Shown here: positions 35,887 to 48,227 of the stretch, piece by piece
How the letters are laid out: every line of letters begins with the position of its first letter
How positions within the stretch are numbered: position 1 is the first letter of the stretch
Source of the DNA: Tragulus kanchil
Taxonomy: Eukaryota; Chordata; Mammalia; Artiodactyla; Tragulidae
Assembly: GCA_022376925.1 (NCBI GenBank)
Contig: JAIOJX010000006.1
Location: 60,411,394-60,475,393 of the forward strand
Length of the DNA: 64,000 nucleotides
Direction: 5' to 3'
Translations under genes and position numbers: made by a program
Notes under the pieces: generated by a model
Told to the model about the DNA's origin: nothing
What the model saw: only the letters and a program-made list of their open reading frames with translations
Database searches by the model: none

Positions 35887-37690
35887 GGAAAACCACCAGA
35901 CCATTCAGGTATGACTTAAATCAAATTCCTTATGACTACAGAGTAAGTGACAAATAGATTCAAGGGATTAAATCTGATTAAGTGCCTGGAAAACTACGGA
36001 TGGAGGTTCAAAGCATTGCATAGAAGGTGGAGATTAATGCCACCCCTAAGAAAATGAAATGCCAAAATGCAAAACTATTGTCTGAAGAGGCCTTATAAAT
36101 AACTGAGTAAAGAAGAGAAGCAAAAGGCAAAGGAGAAAGTAAAAATATACTCATGTGAATGCAGAGTTCCAGAGACTAGAAGGGAGAGATAAGAAAGTCT
36201 TCCTAAGTGAACAATGCAAAGAAAGAGAGGAAAATAATAGAATGGGAAAGGCTAGTGGTCATTTCAAGAAAATTAAAGATACGAAGGAGACACGTCCTAA
36301 AAATATGAACAGAAAATGACAGAAAATATACAGACCTAACATAAACAGAAAATATTAAGAAGAGGTGGTAAGAAATACACGGAAAAACTAGACAAAAAAT
36401 TTTAATGACCTGACTAGCCACGCAGATCAATCACCTAGAACCAGAGATCCTTGAGTGTGAAATCAAGTGGACCTCGGAAAGCATCACTATGAACAAAGCT
36501 AGTGGAGTTGATGGATTTCCATATGAGCTTCATCAAATCTTAAAACATGTCCCAGTTAAAGTGCTACACTCAATATGCCTACAGATTTGGAAAACTCAGT
36601 AGTGGCCTCAGGAATGGAAATTGTCAGTTTTTATTTCAATCCCAAAGAACAGCAACACCAGGGAATGCTCAAAAGACCACATATTTCCACTCATTTCACA
36701 TGCTAGCAAAGTAATGCTGAAAATCCTCCAAATTCGGCTTCAATAGAACAAGAACCAAGAACTTCTACAAGTACAAAGCAAATTTAGAAAATATAGGGGA
36801 ACCAGAAATAAAATCACCAACATCAGTTAAATCATAGAAAAAGCAAGGAAATTCCAGTAAAAAAAAAAGAACTAATTTTGCTTAACTGACTATGGCAAAC
36901 CCTTTATGGATCACAATAAACTGTGGAAAATTCTGAAAGAGATGGGAATACAAGACCACCTTACCTGCCTCCTGCAAAACCTGTATGCAGGGCAAGCAAC
37001 AGCAGTTAGAACCAGACATCAAACAAGAGACTGGTTCCAAATTGGGAAAGGAGTATGTCAACGCTGTATATTGTCACACTGCTTATTTAACTTATATGTA
37101 GAGTACAGCATGGGAAATGACAGCTTGGATGAAAAACAAGCTGTAATCAAGACTTTTGAGAAAAATATCAATAACCTCAGGTATGCAGATGACACCAGGT
37201 TAATGGCAGAAAGTGAAGAAGATGAAGGTGAAAGAGGAGCGTGAAAAAGTCATCTTAAAACTCAACATTAAAAAAATGAGGCTCATGGCATCCGGTGCCA
37301 TCACTTCATGAGAAATAGATGGGCAAAGAATAGAAACAGGCAGATTTTATTTTCTTGGGCTCCAAAATCATTGTGGACAGTGACTGCAGCCATGAAATTA
37401 TAGGAAGAAAAACTATGACAAACCTAAACAGCATATTAAAAAGTAGAGACATCACTTTGCAGACAAATGTCCATATAGTCAAAGCAATGGTTTTCCAATA
37501 GTCATGTAGGGATGTGAGTTTCGGACCATCAGGAAATCGAAGCACTGAAGGATTGAGGTCTTTGAACTGTGGTGTTGGAGAAGACTCTTCAGAGTCCCTT
37601 GAACTGTAAGCAGATCAAACCAGTCAATCCTAAAGGAAATCAACCCTGAACAGTGTTACAAAGTGTGAGACATGACTGAGCAGCTGAACT
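35715..37690 (+). mobile_element. BovB (RTE-type LINE), from endonuclease part to 3' end
   Basis: It starts near AACTCTACACATGGACATC and follows the BovB order: end of the endonuclease (35730-35886), linker (GAATGCAGAGTTCCAGAGAC at 36159), RT entry (GCATCACTATGAACAAAGC), RT core (36880-37210) and the 3' region (GGTGTTGGAGAAGACTCTTC, CTGAGCAGCTGAACTGAACT), ending about 37690. Internal deletions and stops show that it is inactive. BovB is characteristic of ruminants among mammals and supports the host assignment. Confidence 0.9.
36906..37244 (+). pseudogene. BovB reverse transcriptase core fragment
   Basis: The 112-residue frame carries MDHNKLWKILKEMGIQDHL, LLQNLYAGQATAVRT, DWFQIGKGVCQRCILSHCLFNLY and the catalytic box LRYADDTRLMAESEE. 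BovB normally has G-CILSP in the fourth segment; here it reads RCILSH. It ends after SEEDEGERGA. The first catalytic Asp region upstream is disrupted by an A-run near 36860, so the domain is not functional as a whole. Confidence 0.88.
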
Positions 37691-37856
37691 GAACTGACAA
37701 TTCATTAAGCTAACTATTTTATGTTGACATCTTATAATATTTGGACACTTTGACAAAAAAAAAAAAAAAGTAGTAAATATGTGTACAGGAATGCTACATA
37801 TTATTTAACAGCATTTTTTATTATCTGAATTGAAAAAATTGCACTTAATATTCATT

Positions 37857-38150
37857 TTGGGTGGAGGGGTTGGGGAGGGAGGGGGCGGGCTGGCCACTTC
37901 TATTGGTCTTTCGTTTATCTATTTTCATCGATCTTTGTCCTTTGGCCTGTGTGGGCCTCCCATTGTGGTGGCCTCTGTTGTGCGCAGAGCACCAGCTCTC
38001 GGTGCATGTCCTCCAGAGCTGTGGCTCAGTAATTGGGCACATCGGTCCAGCTGCTCCGCGGCACGTGAGATCTATTCAGGCCAGGGATTGAACCGGCACA
38101 CCTTGCACTGCAAGGCGGTGTCTTTACCCACTGGACCAACAGGGAAGCCC
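37857..38150 (-). mobile_element. CHR-type SINE, minus strand
   Basis: GTGTGGGCCTCCCATTGTGG, GAGCACCAGCTCTCGGTGC, CCAGGGATTGAACCGGCAC and GGACCAACAGGGAAGCCC match the 19275-19598 element. The 8-base repeat TATTCATT flanks it at 37849-37856 and 38151-38158, a plausible target-site duplication. Confidence 0.88.
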
Positions 38151-39025
38151 TATTCATTGTTGAAAATACATAGATGTAGTAGATTTCACTCCTTCCTTAA
38201 AGAAGCATACTATCTAGTTCTGAGAATAAACAACGGATTATTGAAAATGAAATGAAATGCAGTATATATGACACCCTTTCATAGTAACTAACCCAAGACG
38301 GTAAATCTTTGATTTAATCGGCTCAGTTTAGAGCCCTAAAATGCATATGGACATTCCATTTTTTATACGTGAATATGACCTCATGGCAGTTCAAAGTGAA
38401 GAAGATGAAGGTGAAAGAGGAGCGTGAAAAAGTCAGCTTAAAACTCAACATTAAAAAAATGAGGCTCATCACTTCATTGAGAAATAGATGGGCAAAGAAT
38501 AGAAACAGGCAGATTTTATTTTCTTGGGCTCCAAAATCATTGTGGACAGTGACTGCAGCCATGAAATTATAGGAAGAAAAACTATGACAAACCTAAACAG
38601 CATATTAAAAAGTAGAGACATCACTTTGCAGACAAATGTCCATATAGTCAAAGCAATGGTTTTCCAATAGTCATGTAGGGATGTGAGTTTCGGACCATCA
38701 GGAAATCGAAGCACTGAAGGATTGAGGTCTTTGAACTGTGGTGTTGGAGAAGACTCTTCAGAGTCCCTTGAACTGTAAGCAGATCAAACCAGTCAATCCT
38801 AAAGGAAATCAACCCTGAACAGTGTTACAAAGTGTGAGACATGACTGAGCAGCTGAACTGAACTGACAATTCATTAAGCTAACTATTTTATGTTGACATC
38901 TTATAATATTTGGACACTTTGACAAAAAAAAAAAAAAAGTAGTAAATATGTGTACAGGAATGCTACATATTATTTAACAGCATTTTTTATTATCTGAATT
39001 GAAAAAATTGCACTTAATATTCATT

Positions 39026-39319
39026 TTGGGTGGAGGGGTTGGGGAGGGAGGGGGCGGGCTGGCCACTTCTATTGGTCTTTCGTTTATCTATTTTCATCGA
39101 TCTTTGTCCTTTGGCCTGTGTGGGCCTCCCATTGTGGTGGCCTCTGTTGTGCGCAGAGCACCAGCTCTCGGTGCATGTCCTCCAGAGCTGTGGCTCAGTA
39201 ATTGGGCACATCGGTCCAGCTGCTCCGCGGCACGTGAGATCTATTCAGGCCAGGGATTGAACCGGCACACCTTGCACTGCAAGGCGGTGTCTTTACCCAC
39301 TGGACCAACAGGGAAGCCC
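39026..39319 (-). mobile_element. Second copy of CHR-type SINE
   Basis: Copy of 37857-38150 at an offset of 1169 (D13), flanking TATTCATT repeats included. Confidence 0.88.
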
Positions 39320-39531
39320 TATTCATTGTTGAAAATACATAGATGTAGTAGATTTCACTCCTTCCTTAAAGAAGCATACTATCTAGTTCTGAGAATAAAC
39401 AACGGATTATTGAAAATGAAATGAAATGCAGTATATATGACACCCCTTTCATAGTAACTAACCCAAGACGGTAAATCTTTGATTTAATCGGCTCAGTTTA
39501 GAGCCCTAAAATGCATATGGACATTCCATTT

Positions 39532-41820
39532 GTTTTGTATACTGTAGAATATGACCCTTTTTGAGAATATTCTTCCCAATGTTTTCTACTATTTTTTCAA
39601 TTTATTGTTTTGAAGGGGGGGATATTTATGTGCTGTTTGCTTTGTTGAAACGTAAATGAAACAGCATGGCTTTTTTTTTTTTTTTTGAACTTTTTAAATA
39701 CAATTTTAAAGATTAACTCCATTTAAAGCTATTACAAAATATTGACTATATTCCAAATGTTTTTCAGTTTATTTTATTTCTCAAATTTTTGCTGGATAAA
39801 GCTTTCTGAGTGACTTAGATGCACAATTAGTCATTCAAGATTTAGCGCAAATTACTTCAAGCCTTTTGCTTCCTTTTACCAACTAATTAGCCCACCTGCC
39901 CTAAAGGAAGATTAACACTCTTCTGGGAGTACCTGTGAAGCTGTTTTGTGGAGAATAAACTCCCTTAGTTTAAGTAAATACGAAATACTCTTACAGAAAT
40001 AGCAAGCCTGACTGCTTGTATATATACAAGAAAGGACATTCTTCTAGTACATAGAAAAAAAAAAGTCAATATTTCCTTACTTAAGACCACATTTTTTTTC
40101 TTTTTAATTAACTTGCCAGTTATTTTGTATGAGCGTCTCATCACTGGTTCCTTTACTCCAGCTTAACTGGAGCCAGAAGCTGGTTTTTCAAAGATGGGCT
40201 TACTTGTGTACTTGGAAAATTGACATTGACTATCAGCTGGGTGCTCAGCTGGGACTGTAATACACTTCAGTTCCTTCCTACAAGAATCTCTCCTAAAGAC
40301 TAGCTGAGCTTCATCAGAGCATGGCAACAGGGGAGCAAGAGAGTATTCACTAGATAGGCAGTGGAAGCTGCCTAAATTTCATCAATATAGGTATGGAAAC
40401 TAGTGGCAACACTTTAACAATATTGTGTTGGGCAAGTAGTCACAGCCTTTGTCCAGATTCATGGGGAGATAATTAGATCCTATCTATTTATGGGAGGAGT
40501 GTAAATAATTTAATTACTGTCTGTGAAATCTCTGCCCCCTAGGAAAAGGACTCTCAGGAAGAAGGAGGGTAAATATGTAAAATGTGATAAAATTTATTGC
40601 AATTACACTGTCATTTCTAAAACTAGGATTTGGGAAGAAAAATTCACTTTTCACAATATCTCTCCCTTTTACTTATGTGCTTCTCTCTTTCTATGGAGAA
40701 TGTCTTTCCCTTTAGTTATTGAAATCTCAAAATTGATTCTTACTAATATTATACTAAAAGTTTATTATGATATAAATTGACTTTTTGTAAGTAGGATAAG
40801 AGAAGCTATTACCATTCATCACTTATTTTTAAAGAACATTTACAAATGTTTATAACAAAACATGCATGAAAACATGCAAACAATACAAATATATCTGAAG
40901 GCTATTGATAGACTATCATTGACAGAAACATAGTGATTAACTTCAGACAATATTTTTTTCTGTAACATAACCACTTACTGTTAATGATATGTTGACAGAT
41001 ACACATTAATGTTCTAGAACAGCAGAGTTAGAAGAGTGAGAGACTATGACATTTACATGAGTCACAAAACCATGTTAGTGGCAATGTCCCAGGCCAGGTG
41101 AAATAGCTGGGGAATAAGGCAATAATAATGGACTTGTATGAGAAGCAAATGAATCAAAGAACCCTTCTGAGAAAAGATGACTTGAATTAACACAATCCAA
41201 ATAAAACCTAAAGGAACAGAAAATGGAAAAATGATTCATATTTCAGAAAACTCAAAAATAAGCAAAAAGTCAGGCTTGGTCATTTAAATTGGTTTTGGAG
41301 AATTTAAGGGAGCTAATTGAGCCATATGCTTTTGAAAGTAGCTGAAGTTCCTTCCAAAAGTGATATAATAGATTTCCCTAAATTTACCAAAACAAATTTT
41401 TTATGCTACTCCTATTGGATGCCTAATAAAGCTGTTTTACTACGTAAAAATGGACTTCTCTGTCTTCAATAAAATATATGTGACGCTTCATGGAGAAAAC
41501 TACAAGAAGGTTCTGAACTGTCATGTCATTTTGAACAAAGTGATGAGTTATGCAGCTCACTCTAGTCAGTGCTAAGGCAGATGTTGTAGCAGGCCAGTCT
41601 CTGGGATCTTATTTTTCATGAGTCAGCAGGAAAACAACAAACTGCCTATCATTGAAGGGACCTAATTTTTAATCCAAGCCCCATTCTGCCAATAGTTGTG
41701 TTTCTCTGTATGCAATTTTCCCATTTCCAAATTGAAGTGGTTTGACTCAGTCCTTCTTGCAATGTTCTTTGGCCTTAATCTCTAGGGTCTTATTTTTTTG
41801 TGATTTTTGCTCTGGGAAAA
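39532..41820. other. Unassigned DNA
   Basis: No gene or confident repeat seen. It holds a T-run at about 39671-39686. The 85-codon frame at 40523-40780 has no recognisable feature. Confidence 0.5.
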
Positions 41821-41837
41821 AATAGTTTTTGAAGCAT

Positions 41838-42022
41838 ATATAGATAAATATAGATATACTAATATATGCTAATATGGATTTACATAATTAGTTTATACAC
41901 TAATATATACTAATGTGGATTTATATATATTAATTAATATACATATATACTAATAAGGATATATACATATACTAATTAGTACATATACTAATTACTAATA
42001 TAGTATACTAATATAGATTTTT
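41838..42022 (+). repeat. AT-rich degenerate tandem repeat (TATACTAAT-type)
   Basis: Repeated ATATACTAATATA, CTAATATGGATTTA and CTAATTAGTACATA units of varying length over about 185 bp. The array is almost entirely A and T. Confidence 0.85.
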
Positions 42023-42662
42023 AGTATTATTTCATCTTAATCTTGTTTATCACCTAATATTGAGTCCTGGTCTTTTTGTGGAGCCTTGAAAATGTGCCCT
42101 CCTTCAATATTAATGCATTTGCTCTTCCCTATGCTCAGGAAACACTACTATCAGATACCTGCAGGGCTTCATTACCTTCTGGAGATCTTTATTCAAATGT
42201 CAGAGAGAGACTGTTTCCTCTCACACATCCCAATATTCCCTCTCTATTAACCCAATTATGTTTCTACGTATTTTAATTTTGCCTGATATTATAATTATTT
42301 ATTATATCTATTTTCTCATTAGAATGTAACACCCATAAGAACCAAAATTATTTCACTATCATTAATAGATCATTCACACAGTTGTAAACCAATTAGCCTT
42401 TTGGTATATTTCTGGCAGTCATAACCATTTTGTTCCACCCAACTTTGTCTACTTCTCACAAATATACCTATTTACATTGTCCATATCTCCTCTGCTTCCA
42501 ATGGGAAAACACAATTCTCATCTAATCAAACCCTATATTTGAGATACAACTCATGTCCCATCATGGCCCCGTAGCTGGTGTACACTAAATGGATTATAAT
42601 CCAATTTTCTTACTTAGGTATTTTACTATCAGATTTTATTTATGTTGACTTCCTTGTAGCTT
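42023..42662. other. Unassigned flank of the L1 insertion
   Basis: Single-copy-looking DNA up to the L1 target-site duplication at 42663. The part after 42460 is repeated at 43603-43805. Confidence 0.5.
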
Positions 42663-43007
42663 TAGGTTACTATATTCTTTTTTAAAAAAATTCTTTATTT
42701 TAAAGGTTTTACAGAGTTTTGTTGTTCACAGACATGTATGTTCCCAGATCAGTCATATGCATATCCATGGTCCCCACACTCCCAGTTCCCCCCATCCCAC
42801 CCCTCCGGACCATCACCCCATGCCATTGTAAGCACTCCTATTCCCTTAGCACAATGACACTAGCTATCTTTTCCACAATGACAGTATAGGTTTCCATGTT
42901 ACTCCCTCCATGCCTCCCCCTCCCTATTTCTTCCCCACAATGTCCCTATGTCTATGCTCTGTCTGTTTTTCCATGAGTTCCCTGTGTGTGTTATCAAGAC
43001 CATCCTA

Positions 43008-43571
43008 CTAGATTCCATATATGTGTGTTAGCATACTGTATTTGTCTTTCTCTTTTTGACTTACTTCACTTTTTATGATAGGTTCTAGAGCCAACCACTT
43101 CATTAGGACTGAGTCTTCTGCATTTCTTTGAGCAGCTGAGTAGTATTCCATTGTATATATGGACCAGAGATTCTGTATCCATTCATTTATCGATAGACAT
43201 CTAGGTTGCTTCCATGTTCTGGTTATTGTATAGAGAGCTGCAATGAACATTGGGGTACAGGTGCTTCTTTCAGTTTTGATTTCATCTGGATATAAGTCTA
43301 ATAGCGGGATTGCTGGGTCATAGGGTGCTTCTATTTTTAGGTTTATAAGAAGTCTCCATACTGTCTTCCATAGAGGCTGTATCAATTGACATTCCCACCA
43401 GCAATGCAAGAGGGTTCCCTTTTCTCTGCACCCTCTCCAGCATCTATTGTCTGCAGATTTTTTGAAGATGGCCGTTCTGACAGGTGTGAGGTGATATCTC
43501 ATTGTAGTTTTAATTTGCATTTCTCTAATTATAAGTGAGGTTGAGCATCGTTTCATGTGCTTTTGGGCCAT
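43008..43571 (-). pseudogene. L1 ORF2p C-terminal region (duplicate copy)
   Basis: The 187-residue frame from [18 protein letters not shown] through [16 protein letters not shown] to LTHIYGI-stop is the last part of L1 ORF2p. It is cut off upstream by the D14 junction at about 43600, so it is not joined to the rest of ORF2. It is the same protein as 44151-44714. Confidence 0.9.
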
Positions 43572-44150
43572 CTGTTTGTCCTCTTTGGAGGCGTCTCTTT
43601 CTAAATATACCTATTTACATTGTCCATATCTCCTCTGCTTCCAATGGGAAAACACAATTCTCATCTAATCAAACCCTATATTTGAGATACAACTCATGTC
43701 CCATCATGGCCCCGTAGCTGGTGTACACTAAATGGATTATAATCCAATTTTCTTACTTAGGTATTTTACTATCAGATTTTATTTATGTTGACTTCCTTGT
43801 AGCTTTAGGTTACTATATTCTTTTTTTAAAAAATTCTTTATTTTAAAGGTTTTACAGAGTTTTGTTGTTCACAGACATGTATGTTCCCAGATCAGTCATA
43901 TGCATATCCATGGTCCCCACACTCCCAGTTCCCCCCATCCCACCCCTCCGGACCATCACCCCATGCCATTGTAAGCACTCCTATTCCCTTAGCACAATGA
44001 CAATAGCTATCTTTTCCACAATGACAGTATAGGTTTCCATGTTACTCCCTCCATGCCTCCCCCTCCCTATTTCTTCCCCACAATGTCCCTATGTCTATGC
44101 TCTGTCTGTTTTTCCATGAGTTCCCTGTGTGTGTTATCAAGACCATCCTA

Positions 44151-44714
44151 CTAGATTCCATATATGTGTGTTAGCATACTGTATTTGTCTTTCTCTTTTT
44201 GACTTACTTCACTTTTTATGATAGGTTCTAGAGCCAACCACTTCATTAGGACTGAGTCTTCTGCATTTCTTTGAGCAGCTGAGTAGTATTCCATTGTATA
44301 TATGGACCAGAGATTCTGTATCCATTCATTTATCGATAGACATCTAGGTTGCTTCCATGTTCTGGTTATTGTATAGAGAGCTGCAATGAACATTGGGGTA
44401 CAGGTGCTTCTTTCAGTTTTGATTTCATCTGGATATAAGTCTAATAGCGGGATTGCTGGGTCATAGGGTGCTTCTATTTTTAGGTTTATAAGAAGTCTCC
44501 ATACTGTCTTCCATAGAGGCTGTATCAATTGACATTCCCACCAGCAATGCAAGAGGGTTCCCTTTTCTCTGCACCCTCTCCAGCATCTATTGTCTGCAGA
44601 TTTTTTGAAGATGGCCGTTCTGACAGGTGTGAGGTGATATCTCATTGTAGTTTTAATTTGCATTTCTCTAATTATAAGTGAGGTTGAGCATCGTTTCATG
44701 TGCTTTTGGGCCAT
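44151..44714 (-). pseudogene. L1 ORF2p C-terminal region (copy continuous with ORF2)
   Basis: The 187-residue frame ends in LTHIYGI-stop and contains [28 protein letters not shown] (Cys-rich C-terminal motif), [26 protein letters not shown] and [13 protein letters not shown]. Homology continues upstream (44750-45520) in other frames, so frameshifts separate it from the RT. Unlike its plus-strand relative, it keeps Trp after IQPL. Confidence 0.9.
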
Positions 44715-45525
44715 CTGTTTGTCCTCTTTGGAGAGGCGTCTCTTTAAATCTTTTTCCCATTTTTTGATTGGGTTGTTCGTTTTTCCGGTGCTGAGTTGTC
44801 TGAGTTGTTTGTAGATTTTGGAGATTAATTATTTGTCTGTTGTTTCATTTGTTATGATTTTCTCCCAATCTGTGGGGTGTCTGTTGAGCGTTTTTATAAT
44901 TTCTTTTGCTGGACAAAAGCTTTTAAGTTTCATGAGGCCCCACATGTTCATTTTTCTTTCCAGTTCTGCTATTTTAGTAGGTAGGTCAGAGAAGATCTTG
45001 CTTTGATTGATGTCCTTGAGGGTTTTGCCTATATTCTCCTCTAAGAGTTTGATGGTTTCTGGTCTTGCATCTAGGTCTTATATGCATTTTGAGTTGATCT
45101 TTGTGTATGGTGTCAGGGAATGTTCCAACTTCATTTTCTGCATGTAGCTGTCCTATTCTCCCAGCACCACTTGTTGAAGAGGCTGTCTTTGTCCCATTCT
45201 ATAGTTTCGCCTCTTTTGTCAAAAATAAGGTACCCATCTGTGCGTGGGTTTGTCTCTGGGTTCTCGATCTTGTTCCATTGGTCTATAGTTCTGTTTTTGT
45301 GCCAGTACCATACTGTCTTGATAACTGTTGCTTTGTAATAGAATCTGAAGTTAGGAAGGCTGATTCCTTCAGCTCTGTTTTTCTTTCTCAGGATTTCTTA
45401 GGCTATTCGAGGTCTTTTGTGTTTCCATATGAATTGTGTTATACTTTGGTCAATTTCTCTGAAGAATGTCAATGGTAGTTGAGTAGGTATTGCAATGAAT
45501 CTGTAGATGATATTTGGTAGTATGG

Positions 45526-46242
45526 TCAATTTGATAATATTGAGTCTTCCGACCCAGGAACATGGAATATCTCTCCATCTAAGTCTTCTTTAATTTCTTT
45601 CATGAATGTCTTGTAATTTTCTGTGTATAATTCTTTTGCTTCTTTGGGTAAGTTTATTCCTAGGTATTTGATTCTTTTTGTTGCAATGGTGAAGGGGACT
45701 GCCTCTTTGATTTCGTTTTCTGATTTTTCATTGTTTGTGTGTAGGAATGCCAGTGATTTCTGTGTGTTGACTTTGTATCCTACGACTTTGCTGAATTCAT
45801 TGATTAGCCCTTGTAGCTTTGCAACCATGTCTTTGGGATGTTCTATATTTAATATCATGTCGTCTGTAAAAAGAGAGAGCTTGACTTCTTTCTTTCCAAT
45901 GTGGATTCCTTTGATTTCTTTCTCTTCTCTTATTGCTGTTGCTAGAATTTCCAGGACTATGTGGAATAGTAGTGGTGAAAGTGGGCACCCCTGTCTTGTT
46001 CCTGATCTTAGAGGGAATGCTTTCAGTTTTTCTCCATGTAGGATAATGTTCGCTGTGGGCTTCTCATAGATGGTTTTTATTACGTTGAGATAGGTTCCTT
46101 CTATGCCCATTTTCTGAAGAGTTTTGATCATAAATGGGTGTTGTACTTTGTCGAAGGCTTTTTCTGCATCTATTGAGATGATCATGTGATTTTTGTCTTT
46201 CAATTTGTTGATATGGTGTATCACATTGATTGATTTCCGCAT
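45526..46242 (-). pseudogene. L1 ORF2p reverse transcriptase core with FTDD box
   Basis: The 238-residue frame carries [10 protein letters not shown] (first catalytic Asp), [14 protein letters not shown] and [10 protein letters not shown]. The last is the catalytic box, normally FADD, with Ala replaced by Thr; both Asp are kept. The frame diverges from L1 near its end ([14 protein letters not shown]), where a frameshift replaces the [10 protein letters not shown] segment. The start overlaps the upstream RT frame (46221-46682), marking another frameshift. Confidence 0.9.
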
Positions 46243-46682
46243 TTTGAATAATCCTGCATGCCTGGGATGAACCCAACTTGCTCAGGATGTATGAGCTTTT
46301 TGATGTGTCGTTGAATTCTGTTTGCTAGGATTTTGTTGAGGATCTTGGCATCTAAGGTCATCAGAGAAATTGGTCTATAGGTTTCCTTTTTTGTGCTGTC
46401 TTTGCCTGGTTTTGGTATCAAGGTGATGGTGGCCTCATAGAATATATTTGGAAGTTTTCCTTTCTGTGCATTTTTTTGGAAGAGTTTTAGAAAGACAAGC
46501 ATTAGCTCTTCTTTAAATGTTTGGTAGAATTTGCCTGTGAAGCCATCTGGCCCTGGGCTTTTACTTTGGGGTAGATTTTTAATCACAAATTTGATTTCTG
46601 AGCTTGTGATTAAATTGTTCATAATTTCTATTTCTTCCTGGTTCAGTCTTGGGAGATTAATCTTCTCCAGTAAACTCTCCAT
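46221..46682 (-). pseudogene. L1 ORF2p first RT blocks
   Basis: The 153-residue frame contains [43 protein letters not shown] and QVGFIPGMQ, then loses homology ([10 protein letters not shown]) at the frameshift near 46245. The linker frame follows upstream (46717-46908, [20 protein letters not shown]), again in a different frame. Confidence 0.9.
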
Positions 46683-46716
46683 TTCTTCCTCGTTGTCCAG
46701 TTTGTTGTCATATTGT

Positions 46717-46908
46717 TCATAATAGGCTCTTATAATCCTTTGGATTTCTGCATTCTCTGATATAATCTCTCCTTTTTCGTTTTTGATTTTGTTGATCTGG
46801 TTCTTCTCTTATTATCTTGATGAGTCTGGCCAGTGGCTTGTCACTTTTGTTTACCTTTTCAAAGAACCAGGTTTTTGTTTTATTTATCTTTACGATAGTT
46901 TCTTTCAT
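46717..46908 (-). pseudogene. L1 ORF2p linker segment
   Basis: The 63-residue frame includes [29 protein letters not shown], the linker before the RT. It keeps the Trp that is a stop codon in the plus-strand L1 at 1141. It ends in frame-shifted sequence ([15 protein letters not shown]). Confidence 0.8.
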
Positions 46909-47177
46909 TTCTTTCTCATTTATTTCTGCTCTAGTCTTTATAATTTCTCTTCTGCTGGCTTTGGGGTGTTTTAGCTCTTCTTTCTCCTACTGATATAAGT
47001 GTATGTTTACGTCATCTGCTTCATATTTTCCATGTTTCTTGAGGTAGGATTGTATTGCTCTAAACTTTCCTCTTAGAACTGCTTTTGCGGTATCCCATAG
47101 ATTTTGCACGGTCGTATGTTCATTGTCATTTTTTCTTGGAATATTTAAATTTCTCCTTTGATTTTCTCAGTCATCAG

Positions 47178-47714
47178 TCAGTTTTTTAGGTATGTGTTGT
47201 TTAATCTCCATGTGTTTGTGTTTTTAGCGTTTTTTTTTTTCCTGTAGTTGATCTCTAGTCTCATAGCATTGTGGTCCGAGAAGATGGTTGATATAATTTC
47301 GGTTTTCTTCAATTGACTGAGGTTTGATTTATGGCCCAAAATATGGTCTATCCAAGGGAATGTTCCTTGAGCACTTGAGAGGAAAGTGTATTCTTCTGCT
47401 TTTGGATGGAAAGTCCTAAAGATATCGATGAGGTCCGCCTTTTCTAGTGTGACATTTAAGGCTTGTGTTTCTTTATTAATTTTCTGTTTGGATGATCTGT
47501 CCATTGGTGTGAGAGGAGTGTTAAAGTCTCCTACTATGATTGTGTTAGTGTCGATGTCTTCTATGTCTGAAAGTGTTTGTCTTATGTGTTGGGGTGCTCC
47601 TGTGTTGTGTACATAGATATTTATGATTGCTATGTCTTCCTCTTGGATAGATCCCTTAATCAAGATGTAGCGACCTGCCTTGTCTCTTAGAATCTTCTTT
47701 ACTTTAAAATCCAT
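47178..47714 (-). pseudogene. L1 ORF2p endonuclease, C-terminal two thirds
   Basis: The 178-residue frame covers KVKKILRDKAGRYI, IIVGDFNTPLTPMDR (catalytic Asp/Asn), FRTFHPKAEEYTFLS, WIDHILGHKSNLSQ and FSDHNAMRLE (catalytic Asp-His). The N-terminal third (47715-47954), including the ATG region, is in the same neighbourhood but interrupted by a stop near 47740. The frame ends at TYLKN-stop, the same place the plus-strand L1 endonuclease frame ends. Confidence 0.9.
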
Positions 47715-48011
47715 TTTGTCTGATATGAGGATTGCTACTCAAGTTTTCTTTTGTTTTCCATTTATATGAAATATCTTTTTCCAGCCTCTCACTTTCAGTC
47801 TATGAGTGTCACTACGTCTGAAGTGGGTCTCTTGTAAACAGCATATATATGGGTCATGCTTCCAGATCCATTCAGCCAGCCTGTGTCATTTGGTTGAAAC
47901 ATTGAATCCATTTAAGTTCAAAGTAATTATTGATACGAACGCTCCTATTGTCATCTTCTTAGAAGTTTAAGGTTTGATTTGTAGGACTTCTCCTACTCTT
48001 GTATTTATTGT

Positions 48012-48227
48012 CTATATCAGGCCCTTTAACACTTGTTGTAGGGTTGGTTTTGTGGTACAGAATTCTTTTAGTTTTTGTTTGTCTGTGAAGCTTTTGACTT
48101 CTCCATCAATTCTGAATGAGATTCTTGCTGGGTAGAGAATTCTTGTTTGGACCTTATTCTCATTTAGCCACTTAAATGTGTCTTGCCATTCTCTTATGGC
48201 CTGCAGGGTTTCTTTGAAAAGATCCAC
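48012..48227 (-). pseudogene. L1 ORF1p C-terminal domain fragment
   Basis: The 71-residue frame contains ETLQAIREWQDTFKWLNEN, LYPARISFRIDGEVKSFTDKQKLKEFCTTKPTLQQVLKGL, the C-terminal nucleic-acid-binding domain of L1 ORF1p with its typical LYPA.ISF...FTDKQKLKEF signature. It is out of frame with the N-terminal part (48367-48873), and about 140 bases between them are disrupted. Confidence 0.9.

Larger units (their letters stand above)
37211..39531 (+). repeat. Direct duplication D13, period 1169
   Basis: Unit 37211-38362 and unit 38394-39531, covering the BovB 3' end, flank and a CHR SINE. About 14 bases present in unit one (GGCATCCGGTGCCA at about 37288) are missing 70 bases into unit two. 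The interior is otherwise nearly identical (one extra C at about 39444). Confidence 0.95.
42460..44746 (+). repeat. Direct duplication D14, period 1143
   Basis: Unit 42460-about 43600 and unit 43603-about 44746. It covers the L1 3' flank, target-site repeat, A-tail, 3'UTR and ORF2 tail. There is one interior substitution (GACACTAGC against GACAATAGC). The first unit ends GGAGGCGTCTC where the second has GGAGAGGCGTCTC. Confidence 0.95.

Noticed and set aside
37830..38255. 141-codon plus-strand frame, repeated at 38999-39424
   Set aside because: It reads through the antisense of a CHR-type SINE, and the repeat is D13.
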